NCBI GenBank assembly: GCA_036365515.1
Contig: CM070873.1
Span: 265,419,575-265,483,574, forward strand
From: Torymus aiolomorphi
Taxonomy: Eukaryota > Arthropoda > Insecta > Hymenoptera > Torymidae
DNA length: 64,000 nt
Reading direction: 5' to 3'
The position numbers were made by a program, and so were the translations under genes. Under the pieces are notes generated by a model that made no database searches, was not told where the DNA came from, and worked only from the letters and a program-made list of their open reading frames with translations. Shown here in pieces: positions 44,543 to 56,269 of this stretch (positions are counted from its first letter, which is position 1; each line of letters begins with the position of its first letter).

Positions 44543-45569
44543 CACGGAGAAAAATTTGATTTGGAAAATTACCATTAATCTTATCAAAGCGAAGATATAC
44601 TCTGATTCTGACGCTTTTTACTACTATTATAGGATTTTCTACCATTGTAATGTATTCCTTTTACAACTTTCATTTTAAATATTACAAGTGTCGAGATAAC
44701 TTTCTACTATATTTATATAGCAAAAAATATACATATTGTAATATACTATTAAAAGTATCTTCTTTTTTTATAAAAAATATGAAACATTACTATATTTTAT
44801 AGCAAAAACTGCGAAGACTTGATATTCGAATGCAGGAGTTACAAAAATTTTGATATTTAATTCTAAGTTTTACAATGATTTATGGTAAAAATTATGATGT
44901 GTGAAATGCGCATGCGCGCGGCGAACACGCGCAGTCTGCTGCTCTGTCTTACCGACGTCCCTAATTTTCAAGTTATCTAGATCTCACACAATATGTTTTG
45001 CAACAAAAAACTGGTCGGATATAATAAATTCCTATTTATTTTTACTTTTATAAATACATTATCAGTTGCTAATTTTCCTTTACGCTAATTATAATGCCAT
45101 ATATTAATTGAAATTCAACAACGCGTCTAACTCAAATCTGCCATACATCTAGCGATAGCTAATGTACAAGTTCCAAAAATTTGTAGTCTAATGTTGTTAT
45201 GAGTAAGTGGGTCGAGCGTCCGACTGCCGTGCCAAAGGTCGAAGGATCGAATCCGGCCTCCGTCGAAAAAAAATTTTTAATTTTCTTTATTCTTTACTTT
45301 AATTTATTTCTTGTATTTCTTGTATTAATAATATATGTGTGAGCAACCTTGAAATATATAGAATATCACGAATAACCACGGTAACGGAAATGAAAATTAA
45401 ATTTTTAAAATTTTTAACTCGAAAAATATTTCCTATACGAGTTGTTATAAATTTTACCATATTAAATTGGAAACATTAATAGGAAATTTGTCTGTCTTCA
45501 TTTTACTATGAAAAATTGTAATTTTTCCTATAGAAATTTGTAAATTTTGCTACACGATTTCTCTCCGTG
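44543..45569. mobile_element. TA-flanked MITE in copia 2 RT (1027 bp)
   Basis: Ends CACGGAGAAAAATTTG and inverse of CACGGAGAGAAAT, flanked by TA (44541-44542, 45570-45571). Removing it with one TA restores the RT codon phase. It is AT-rich, has no transposase, and contains a tRNA-like module. Ends resemble MITE-C. Confidence 0.85.
45193..45265 (+). ncRNA. tRNA-like sequence in the MITE
   Basis: TAAGTGGGTCGAGCGTCCG is A-box/D-arm-like, and GGATCGAATCC (45244-45254) is a B box with one mismatch. A run of A's follows. Probably a captured or SINE-derived tRNA module. Confidence 0.4.
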
Positions 45570-48418
45570 TAGCCTTGCGCGCACAAACGCGCTTTATAAC
45601 GGACTTTGTCGTGATCAATGTTTTTAATTTTGAAAACCCACTTGAAACCGACAGGTTTGCGACCTTCGGGTAAGGGGACTAAATTCCATGTATTATTTTT
45701 ATGATGCGCATCGATTTCTTCTTCGATTGCACGTTTCATTTTTCCATTTTTCGGATTCATTGCTATTGATAGCCTCCATATAATTAGCCGGTTCACTGAA
45801 CATCGCGACACATGCCTCGTAGCGGTCGGGTACACGTAGTTTTTCACGCGCGCGTAAACAGTATGAGGGGTGCGTAGGATCTGTTCTATCCATTGCGGGC
45901 GCGTCGACTCTAGCAGACGCAGAATCCATAGCCGTTGGCTCGTGCCTATCCCTGTCGACGTCAACAATCGCTCGCGAGGAATGCTGAGCCGGTGTGTTTC
46001 GCGCGACTGTTTCTTCGAAAACTTCTGCCGGCTGATCGCGCTTTGTTCGTGCTGGAATATCGGCTATATACGGCTCAAGACGTTCGTTATCCGGAGTTTC
46101 CTTCTCCCCTTCGATTAAAAATTTCGCGTTTGTTTCTTTTTGTTCATGGGTTGCGCACTCGTTAAATTTTACATTTCGCGACACACTTACGCGTCCGGTT
46201 TTTCGGGGTTAAATAATCTGTAGTTACGTGATTCATTGTCGTATCCTACAAAGATTAATTTTTCGGATTTTGCATCCCATTTCCTACGAAGCGCGTCTGG
46301 TATTAAAGCGTAGGCCACACATCCGAATGTGCGTAGATGAGACAAAACGGGCTTTGTTTTTGTCCATAATTGATATGGCGTTGCATTCTCGGAACGCGCT
46401 CCCAATGTCTGATTTAAGACATACGTTGCGGTATTAACTGCCTCTGCCCAGAGTCTAATCGGTAAATTTTTAGCAAGTAACATTGTTCTCGCGCTCTCAA
46501 CGATGGTGCGCATCTCGCGCTCAACGCGACCGTTCTGCTCCGGCGTGTATGGCGCGGATGTCAAAAAACGAATGCCTCTACTGTTCAAAAACTCTGCTAC
46601 ATTTTTATTTGCGAATTCTTTTCCGTTGTCTGCGCGAATAATTTTAATCTCTTTTTTAAATTGTGTTTTAAACAAATTAACAAAAATTTTCATGTATTCA
46701 AACGTGTCACTCTTGTGCTTTAAAAAATAAACAGTCCGGAAACCTGATGCTTCGTCTTTGAACAGTAGGAAAAATTTTGCTCCACCCACGGACACCGTTT
46801 CCATCGGGCCACATAAATCCGTATGGATGATTTCACCGGACTCGGGCGTGACTTTAGTTATTTTTGCGGGAAATGGCAATTTAAATTGTTTTTCAAGAGG
46901 GCAATCGTCACAAAAAAATTCGTCTTTTAAATCTATTTTTAATCCTAAAGCCACTTCGTTTTTAACCATCTTATTTATTGAGTCGCAATTTACGTGGCCT
47001 AGACGATCATGCCAGACTTTTAAAGGAGCAGAGGTCGTGTAATTTACTTCATTTTTCACTCTCGGTTTGATTAATAAACAGATAAGGTTATTTTTCAATT
47101 TCATGCCTTGCGCCATCAAATAATTTTTCATATAAATATTCGCATAGTCGCACTCGAAAGAGATCGTAAATCCGTTTGAGGTATAAACGCCCGCTGAGAG
47201 TAAGTTTTTACGCAAGGTACATATAATACATATAATACATTTTGAATTAAACCGTCGTGCCATTCGCCATTAATTAAACGACTAATTAAAATTGTTCCTT
47301 TGCCCTCGACGGATAACTCTGTACCATCGCCAAGATACACAAATTCATGTTTACTCGGCGTGAGTTCAGCAAACCATTACAAGAAATATGCCGCGACGCG
47401 CCGCTATCCAGAAGCCAAACGTTCGTTTCGACCGTTTCGTGGAACCATTCGAAACTGCGACTAGAATTCCGCGACGAGACAACAAACACGCTCACGTTCC
47501 CTGGGCTTCCGCTAGAATTATCTTGTTTATCTTTTTTCGAACTTTTATTAGCGTCTCTTTTGTCGCGCTTTTTACTAAAACAATATTTTTCGATGTGACT
47601 GGTCTTTTTACAATAATGACATGTTTTATTTGTCTTACGCTGGTCCGAGGTACTTCCCTGTGGATGATTTGCTTTCTTCCGGTTGTTCGATACGCTCATG
47701 GTCGCAAGGGCGTTGTTCAGATCGTCGGTAGACGACATTCTGGCCTCTTCTCTGAAAAGCCGCTCCCGCAGGTTAGCCAAGGTCTGCTTCTCCTCGGGGA
47801 CGCTATCCCACGCTGACACGAAAGCATGAAATTTCGACGGTAGTGTGCTTAATATTTTGGCCATGATCATCATATCAGTCACGCCTTGGTCAATATCCTT
47901 GAGTTGATTTGCTGTATTTTCAATTTTTGCAATATATGGCTGGCAATTGAATCACTGAGAGACCATCGGTGCTCGTGGAACTTTGATGTGAGAGTCAATT
48001 TATTCGACGCACTTTTTTGCTCATGAATGCTCAAAAGCTTCTTCCACATCTCACTTGCACTTGGGCATGTCACTAAAAAATTCAGCTGCGCGTACTCCAT
48101 CGATGACGAAATTACATACATGGCCTTCGCGTCTTTCTTTGTCCACGTTTTCGCTGCAACCTCTTCTTCTGGTTTTGCTTCTCGTCCTTCAACGATGTCC
48201 AAAAGGTCATGCGCGACGAAAATTGCCCGCATTTGGAATTTCCATAGCTGAAAATTTTCACCGTTAAATTTCGTAATGTTCCGTAGATCAGAAAATTCAG
48301 CCATCTTCTTCGTTGCAAAAAAAATCGGGCTCGGACACGACAAAGAAGGAAAACTTCACACTTTAACACCAGCCGGCACACAAAAAATATTAACCGCAAA
48401 TAGGACAGTGTAAATGCC

Positions 48419-48432
48419 CTGGGCCCATAACC
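48419..48432 (-). other. Primer-binding site of copia 2
   Basis: GGTTATGGGCCCAG, identical to the site in copia 1, directly after the 5' LTR. Confidence 0.85.
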
Positions 48433-48680
48433 TGTTGGGTATATAGGTTAATACAACAGGTGTAAAGACTGGAGTGTAGTAAAAACGTTTATTGAAAAAA
48501 TCTTATGACAGAGAGATTGTCACACGAGGTGCGCCACACGAGGCCCAAACTTGGAGTGACGAGTTTCGGCGAGGACGGAAGCGCATGGCGCAGGTGGCGC
48601 CACTATGTGTGTTCCCTTCCCCTTACGCTACGCTTGTAAGAACCTAAGTGTGTATATGAAACACGTAAAGTAATGCAACA
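48433..48680 (-). repeat. 5' LTR of copia 2 (248 bp)
   Basis: TGTTGCATTAC start and CCCAACA end on the minus strand. Confidence 0.95.
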
Positions 48681-48685
48681 CCTGA

Positions 48686-49440
48686 CACTTCCAGAACCAT
48701 ATTTGGAAGCTAACTGAAAGCTTACTGGAAAGTTCATAAAGTCTACTTGAAACTTTCGGTAACTTTTTCGAAAGATTCCTGAAAGTTTCCTGGAAGGTTC
48801 CCACAGACTACCTGAAGCTTCCAGTAACTTATTTGAAAGCTAACTGAAAGCTTACTGGAATATTCCGATAGTCTACTTGAAACTTTCAGTAACTTTTTCG
48901 AAAGATTCCTGAAAGTCTCCTGGAAGATTCCTACATCCTACATGAAACGTACAGTAATTTTTTCGGAGGCACCCTTAAGTTCCTGAAAGGATTCTTACAC
49001 AGTTCCTGAAATCTTCCAAGGAAGCTCTCGTCATGAATTTGACCTAGACATTATGTACTGCCTGGAAGCTTTCATGGAACCTTTCTGGAAGCTTCCATTC
49101 TCAAACTGACATAAATCGATTCTGAAATCTTGTAGGAAGTATTTTTTAAAGCTTTCTGTAATCTTTCGGGGAAGACTACTGGAAGATTCCCACAGCCTAC
49201 ATGAAGCTACCAGGAATTTTTTGAAAGCTTCCTGAAAAGTTCCTAGAAAGTTTCCGAAAGCTTCCTGAAAAGTGTCTAAAACAGTTCCTGCAATCTTCCG
49301 AGGAAGCTTTTTGTCATGAATTTGACCCAGACATTAGGTACTTTCAGGAAGCTTTCGTGGAAGCTTTCCTGAAGCATACGAAATTTTCATGAAAGCTTCC
49401 AGGAAGTTTCTAGTAAGCTTTCATGCTATGTGGGGTATGA
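48686..49440. repeat. Satellite of GGAAGCTTCC-type motifs
   Basis: Irregular repeats of about 120 bp built from GGAAGCTTCC, CTGAAAGCTT and TTCCTGGAAG, themselves short palindromes. The same type flanks copia 2 on its left. Confidence 0.8.
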
Positions 49441-49479
49441 CTGTTCTCAGAAATGTATTCAAATTTCTTCATTCTTCCC

Positions 49480-50005
49480 CTGTCGTAAATTTTAAATGTT
49501 AATAACAGTTAATAACTGTTAAAAATTATTTATAACTATTTGGAACTGTTTAAAACTGTTTATAAATGTTACAAAATATATGATTTTGGATACATTTTTT
49601 CTAATTATAATACTTTGTAACAGTTTCAAACAGTTTTTAATAGTTTTAAACACTTTCAAACAGTTTCAAATAATTTTAAATTTGATATATTTCAGGAAAA
49701 ATTAATAATTAATAAATTATTATTATTATTATTATTAATAATTAATAATTATTTAATAACCTCATTATTATAATCATGAGAATCAAGGAGCGCGGGAGCA
49801 CTACTAATAATTAATTCTTACTATGTTAATAATAATAATTAATAAATATTTAATAGTTATTAAATTATTTAATAACTCTTACAAACTGTTAAAAACTGTT
49901 GAAAAATGTTACAAACAGTTACAAACGATTAATAACGTCCAAAATCCTACATTTTGTAACATTTTTAAACAGTTTATAACTCTTTCTAACAGTTCTTAAC
50001 ATCCC
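49480..50005. repeat. AACTGTT/AACAGTT satellite
   Basis: Runs of GTTAAAAACTGTT-like units, plus orientation first and minus orientation later, with an ATT microsatellite at 49720-49760. Confidence 0.75.
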
Positions 50006-50019
50006 TAGTGGAAATGGAA

Positions 50020-50830
50020 ATCGTGCCATAGTGTGCCATATCGTGCTAATTTGTGCCATACTGTGCCAAACTATGCTACTCTGTGCTACGTATGTGCCAA
50101 TTCGAACATTTGGCAATAATTTGGCATGGTACGGCACAGTGTCTCACAGTATGGCACAATACCGAAATTTTAAAATAAAAATACTTTTTCCCCTTTTTGT
50201 CGAAATCCTAGCACAGTCTGGCATGGATCAGCACAGTCTGACGTGAATCAATAAAGATTAACATAGTATGGCATGGTGTGATACAGTTTGGAATGGATCA
50301 ACACAGTTTAACATAGTATGGCATGGTATGGCATAGCTTGGCATAGTGTGTCACAGTGCATCGGAGTGTGGCATAGTTAAACGTAATCTCAAGTCTTGAG
50401 AAAAAAATTCGTTATCTTTTTAGGAAATTGGAATAACCCGACACGAATGGGTAATCTGAAACTGTGCCATAATATGCCAACATGTGCCACACTATGCCAT
50501 ACTATGTTAAACTGTGCCGATCCATGCCAGGCTGTGCCCGTCCATGCCAGACTGTGCCAATCCATCCCAGACTGTGCCAGTCCATGCCAGACTGTGCTGA
50601 TTCATGCCATTTCTTTTAAATTTTGTTATTGTACCATACTGTGCCTAATCGTACCCAACTGAGCCAAACTATGCCACACTATGCCAAACTGTGCTGAACC
50701 CTGCTAAATTGTTGCCAAATGTTCGAATTCGCATATATGTAGCACAGTGTAGCATAGTTTGGCACAGTTGGGCACGATTAGACATAGTTTGCCATGGTCT
50801 GGCATAATCTAGCACATCAAATTATTTCCA
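50020..50830. repeat. GTGCCA/TGGCAC satellite with alternating strand
   Basis: GTGCCATACT-type units run plus (50022-50098), minus (50108-50362), plus (50462-50700) and minus (50738-50818). Junctions at 50098 and 50700 are palindromic around TTCGAA. Confidence 0.8.
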
Positions 50831-51320
50831 GCAGGGATTTTTGAACAAAAATATTTCCGCTAGGGTACAAATTAAACACAAGAAAGTACTGAAATCAATT
50901 TATTGTAGTCAAGTACCGGCCATAAGTTAACTTGACTGACATAATAGAACCTTTCGTATCTCGCGTGTAAAATTACATTTTACGCCCACGTTGTTTGATT
51001 TGCAGTGAACAATTTGAATGTATTTACATAAACAATTTGAATGTACTTACATAAACAATTTGAATGTACTTACATATATATTTGTTCAGCATACATTGAC
51101 TCAAAGAAGTAAAAAACATTTTTACTAGTATTTATTTGATTTCTTTTAAAAAATCATAAATATTATTTTATAGATATACAGAAAAAACTTTTATACTTGC
51201 CTTATGTAGCGTTATGTATAGAATATAAGGGACAAAACCTATTTTGGAACCAGAAGTGGGACAGCAGTAAAAAACTACGATGAACGGTTAAGGTGATAAA
51301 AGCATTACTTCATTAGTATT
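50831..51320. other. AT-rich stretch with a 24-bp triplicate
   Basis: Three tandem copies of ACATAAACAATTTGAATGTA-type units at 51006-51075. No gene. Confidence 0.6.
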
Positions 51321-51329
51321 CTTTCCCAC

Positions 51330-52985
51330 ATAGCACGAAATATTGCTGAAATGTTTCTGCAAGGTTTCATAAAATGTTTGCAACCTTGCAGAAATATTTC
51401 ACAGAAAGATTGCAGAAATATTTTTATGTCCGCATCTTTTTTCGTTCAGCAATATTTCATGAAATATTTCTGCAAAGTTTCGTGAAAACTTGTAAGAAAC
51501 GTTTCTGAAATATTGCAGAAAACTTTCATGAATAGTTTGAATAATCTGAAAACCTGACATGAAATATTTCAGAAATGTTGTGGTATTATTTTTCGTAATA
51601 TTACTGTAAACCTTACAGAAATATTTCACAGAAAGATTGCAGAAATGTTTTTATGTCCGCATCTTTTTTCGTTCAGCAATATTTCATGAAATATTTCTGC
51701 AAAGTTTCGTGAAAACTTGTAAGAAATGTTTCTGAAATATTGCAGAAAACTTTCATGAATAGTTTGAATAATCTGAAAACCTGGCATGAAATATTTCAGA
51801 AATTTTGTGGTATTATTTTTCGTAATATTACTGTAAACCTTACAAAAATATTTCACAGAAAGATTGCAGAAATGTTTTTATGTCCGCATCTTTTTCGTTC
51901 AGCAATATTTCATGAAATATTTCTGCAAAGTTTCGTGAAAACTTGTAAGAAATGTTTCTGAAATATTGCAGAAAAGTTTCACGAATAGTTTGAATAATCT
52001 GTAAACCTGGCATGAAATATTTCAACAATCTTTCATGAAATATTTGTACAAAATTTCGTGAGAACTTGTAAGAAATGTTTCTGAAATATTGCAGAAAAGT
52101 TTCACGAATAGTTTCAATAATCTACAAACCTGACATGAAATATTTCAGAAATGTTGTGGTATTATTTTTCGTAATATTACTGTAAACCTTTCAGAAATAT
52201 TTCACAGAAAGATTCCAGAAATGTTTTTATGTCCGTACCTTTTTTCGTTCAGCAATATTTCATGAAATATTTCTGTAAAGTTTCGTGAAAACTTGTAAGA
52301 AATATTTCTGAAATATTGCAGAAAACTTTCATGAATAGTTTGAATAATCTGTAAACCTGGCATGAAATATTTCAACAATCTTCATGAAATATTTGTACAA
52401 AGTTTCGTGAAAACTTGTAAGAAATGTTTCTGAAATATTGCAGAAAAGTTTCACGAATAGTTTGAATAATCTACAAACCTGACATGAAATATTTCAGAAA
52501 TGTTGCGATTTTATTTTTCGTAATATTACTGTAAACCTTTCAGAAACATTTCACAGAAAGATTTTAGTAATATTTTTATGTCCGAATCATTTTCGTTCAC
52601 CAATATTTCATGAAATATTTCTGTAAAGTTTCGTGAAAACTTGTACGAAATGTTTCTGAAATATTGCAGGAATCTTTCACAAAGTATTTGTATAATCCGT
52701 AAACTTGCCATGAAATATTTCTGCAATATTTCATGAAGTATTTGTGCAACGTTTCTTGAAACCTTTTACGAAATGTTTCTGAAATATTTCAGAAAAATTA
52801 CAAAAAGAATAGTAAGTACATCTTCTACTTTTTAGAAAGTTTGTAGAAACCTTTCATGAAAGTTTTCTGGAATATCGATAAATTGTTGGCAGAAAGCTTT
52901 CAGAAAAGATTTTAAGTAATTATTCAAGAAACCTTTCTGAAATCTTTCAGAAACCTTTTTTCAAGTTCTTGAAAGAAGTAACCTT
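51330..52985. repeat. GAAATATTTC-type satellite, 227- and 349-bp periods
   Basis: ATGTCCG recurs at 51426, 51653, 51880, 52229 and 52578: spacing 227, 227, 349, 349. The longer unit contains an extra partial repeat. Short open frames on the minus strand are by-products of the array. Confidence 0.85.
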
Positions 52986-53430
52986 GAAGCTATGATATAT
53001 TAGAATTCTCTATAATTATTTACAATTTTCGCATATTTTTCACAACTTAATTTCTACATTTAATCGCATTGTTATAATTGCATAAAATATTTTACATAAA
53101 AATTTTTCGACCTCACCGGGAATCGAACCCACGATCTGTGGGTTACTACGCACGCACGCTATCCGTTACGCTATCGCTCGCTTGAAGGACTTCGGACATT
53201 TTAATCTATATAAGTTGCGTTTTCCACGATTATTTAATTGTTATAATTTTGATTCTTTTTATTTAAAATAATTATGGATTTAATAAATTATTTATTTAAT
53301 TCGTTAAATTGAAACAATATAGTGTCGGTAAGGTAGAAATCAAACCTGTATACTGAATAGATTCTTCTAAATAACGAAAATATTAATTTGAATTATTACT
53401 CTGAATAAACATGTTTTAGTATTTAAATAT
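52950..53430 (-). repeat. Repeat unit with tRNA-like core, copy 2
   Basis: Inverse homologue of 42430-42956, embedded in the satellite. Confidence 0.6.
53111..53190 (-). ncRNA. tRNA-like sequence, copy 2
   Basis: On the minus strand, A box TAGCGTAACGG (53173-53163) and perfect B box GGTTCGATTCC (53129-53119). Confidence 0.5.
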
Positions 53431-53469
53431 ATTCTGAATATAGTATTTAAATATATGGTGAGCGTCAAA

Positions 53470-55996
53470 ATTGTGTTTCACCAAAAAACTGTTTAAAAAT
53501 TATTCGAATAGAAGAAAAATTGCAATGTCGATAAGTAGGGATCTGCGTTTTCGTAATTTTTCAATAAATATTGCAGCCAACTTGCTAAAACATTTCGTGA
53601 AATTTTGTGTCCTCTATTTAGTGCATACACAAAATATTTCAGAAAAGTCTCAGAAACCTTTCCTGTAATGATAGTGGGAACTTTTAACGCAACATTTCTT
53701 GTGATTACAAGAAATTATTTTTTTTAATTTAAATTTATTTTTAAAAAAATAAAAATTGTTAATTTTTAATTTTAAATTGATTTAAAAAAATATTGAAATC
53801 TCTTTTTTATTATAAAATTTATTTAAAAAATTCTTTAAATTTTAAATAAAAATTAAGATTTTACGTAAAATATTTCTGCAAGGTGGTGGAAATATTGGTC
53901 CAAAAAGTTTATGACGGAGATATGAATATTTCGAGAAACTTTGCAGAAAAGGTTCTGCAAGATTTTGTGGGAAGTTTCGAGTATCATTCCGAAAAAGGTT
54001 TCTGAAACGTTTCTGCAATATTTTATGTAAGGATTGAGCAGAGGTCATGAATATTGCACGAAATATTATGGCAAGTTTTCTTCAAAATTTCATGAAATAT
54101 TTCATGCAGGCTTCTTGTTAAGAAACTAGAAACATTACAGAAAATCTTACAGAAAGATTTCGGCAGTTTCTCGAAATTATTCATAATCTAGCCTGGAAAT
54201 TTTTCACTGAATATTTCTGCAGCCTTGCAGAAATATTTCTTGAAAGTTTACAAGAAAATTTGTGGAAATCTTCCCACTATCATTCCGAAAAAGGTTTCTG
54301 CAACATTTCTACAATATTTCGTGTAAGGATTGAACAGAGATCATGAATATTTCACGACATATTGTGGCAAGTTTTCTGAAATATTTCGTAAAATATTTCT
54401 CGTAAGTTTCTTGTTAAGAAACTACAAACATTACAGGAAATCTTGCATAAAGGTTTTAGCAAAGTTTCACCAAAGATTCATAACTTAGTCTGGAAATTTT
54501 TAAAGCAATATTTCTGAAATAAACAAAACCTATGAAGTTATATTTAAATAAGTGTTCTCGACGACACAAAATATTTCAGAAAAGTTTGAGAAACGATCTC
54601 CGAATGATAGTATACTACCTATAGGAATGTTCACTTAACTTTTCATGTAAACTTTCGATAAATGATTTTGCACGGTTGCAGAAACATTCGTTGAAACATT
54701 TCCAGGCCAAGTTATGAATATTTAAAGAAACTTTACCGAAATCTTTGTCCAAGATTTTATGTAAGATTTCTAGTTTCTTATCAAGAAGCTTCCATGAAAT
54801 ATTTCATGAAATGTTTCAGCAATCTTGCCACAATATTTCGTGAAATATCCATCATGAGTGCCCTTTGAATCTTTCAGGAATGGCTGATGAAAGTTTTCTA
54901 CAATGTTTCTTGAAATATAAGAGGAAATGTTTCAGCAATGTTTCTGTATTATTGCCGCAATGTTGTGTCAATCTTCTTGAAATATTTCTTAAAATATTTC
55001 ATGGGAATATGTCGTGCTATGTGTGCGAGAATACTCTGCGCGGAAACGTTCTAAAAACTTTCCTTGAAAAAATGCTTGAAAATTTTCTAATAGAAATATA
55101 TCTATTCCAAGTGCGATCATTTTCCAAACTAATATAAAAAATATTCGAATAAATCCTAGTTATTTAAAAGAAAATTACGGGCAAAAGTTCCAGAGAACAT
55201 TTCACGGAATATTGTGGCAAGTTTTCTGAAAACTATGAAATATTTCATGCAAGCTTCTTGATAAGAAACTAGAAACATTACAGGAAATCTTACAGAAATA
55301 TTTCGGCAAAGTTTTTCGAAAATATTGATAATCTAGCCTGGAAAATTTTCAACGAATATTTCTGCAACCTTGTCGAAATATTTCTCGAAAGACTACACGA
55401 AAAGTTGTGGAAACATTTCTTCTTTTATTCCGAAGAAGGTTTCAGAAACATTTCTGCAATATTTTGTGTAAGGGTTGAACAGAGGTTATGAATATTCCAC
55501 AAAATATTGTGTCAAGTTTTCTGAAACATTTCATGAAATATTTCATGCAATCTTCTTGTTAAGAAACTAGAAACCTAACATGAAATCTTGCAGAAATATT
55601 CCGGCAACGTTTTCATAACTTGACTTGAAAATATTTCAACGAATATTTCTGCAACCTTGCAAAAATGTTCGAAAAAGGTTTCTAAAACGTTGTACAAATA
55701 TTTTAGAAAATATTTATATCTTCCCTTGAATAGAAATCGACAATATTGTAAAAATTTCGTTTTAGAACAGGAAGCCGGCATAAAATAATTCCATAGATGT
55801 TTCACAAAACTTGCCAAAATATTTCGGGAAATGTTTATGTCCATAAATATTTCTGAAAAGTTTTAGAGGTATTGGTTGAAAAAGCTCGTTGTATCTACGT
55901 GGTATCTAAATATTTCGAGAAACTTTACAATTAGAGACTTTCTTCAATATTTCAATAAATGTTTAAGAAAACTTGCCAAAACATTCCCGGTCAGAA
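53470..55996. repeat. Diverged ~295-bp satellite monomers
   Basis: Related units with AAATATTTCATG and TTCTTGTTAAGAAACTAGAAAC near 54100, 54400, 55250 and 55560. A 150-bp AT-only insertion interrupts one unit at 53705-53860. Confidence 0.75.
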
Positions 55997-56262
55997 ATAT
56001 CCAGCTAGGAAATCCAGCTGGATTTCCATTGGGAATCCAGCTGGATCAGGGTGGATTCACATGGAGTCACATGGATTTCAGTAGATTTTTTAGCTAGATT
56101 CCTACTTCAATTCATGTCACATGGGAAATCCAGCATGGAAATCCATATGACATCAAAAGTAGGAATCTAGCTAAAAAATCTACTGAAATCTATGTAAATT
56201 CACCCGGATCCAGCTGGATTTCCCATGTGACATGGATCCAACTGGATTTCCTAGCTGGATAT
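55997..56262. mobile_element. 266-bp palindromic insertion in the satellite
   Basis: Ends ATATCCAGCTAGGAAATCCA and the inverse, with internal ATCCAGCTGGAT units. The two halves are complementary over most of their length. No ORF; no certain target duplication. Confidence 0.7.
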
Positions 56263-56269
56263 TGCATCG

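Larger units (their letters stand above)
43210..48343 (-). pseudogene. Copia 2 gag-pol, many lesions and a MITE insertion
   Basis: Gag begins at 48343 or more likely at the Met at 48304 (MAEFSDLRN). A zinc knuckle CHYCKKTSHIEKYC lies near 47580-47625 and the protease has WLLDSGASRH near 47400. Integrase (47263-46187) shows WHDRLGHVNC, HTDLCGP, RADNGKEF and RVEREMRTIVESA with its Glu. RT starts in 45967-45506, is split by the MITE at 44543-45569 in the codon after AQGY, and resumes with FDVNTAYLN and YVDD (44587-43778). RNase H (SDADYAADAD, STTEAEY) has stops near 43762, 43450 and 43420. Frameshifts occur at about 47880, 47300, 46185 and 45700. Much older in its coding damage than copia 1. Confidence 0.9.
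42957..48680 (-). mobile_element. Copia retrotransposon 2, complete with target duplication
   Basis: 248-bp LTRs at both ends, primer site, purine tract, and CCTGA duplicated at 42952-42956 and 48681-48685. The two LTRs differ at roughly eight positions that I can see. It lies in GGAAGCTTCC-type satellite, which continues on both sides. Confidence 0.95.

Noticed and set aside
50020..52985. CRISPR-like regular repeats
   Set aside because: Units are head-to-tail satellites without unique spacers, in a eukaryotic context.
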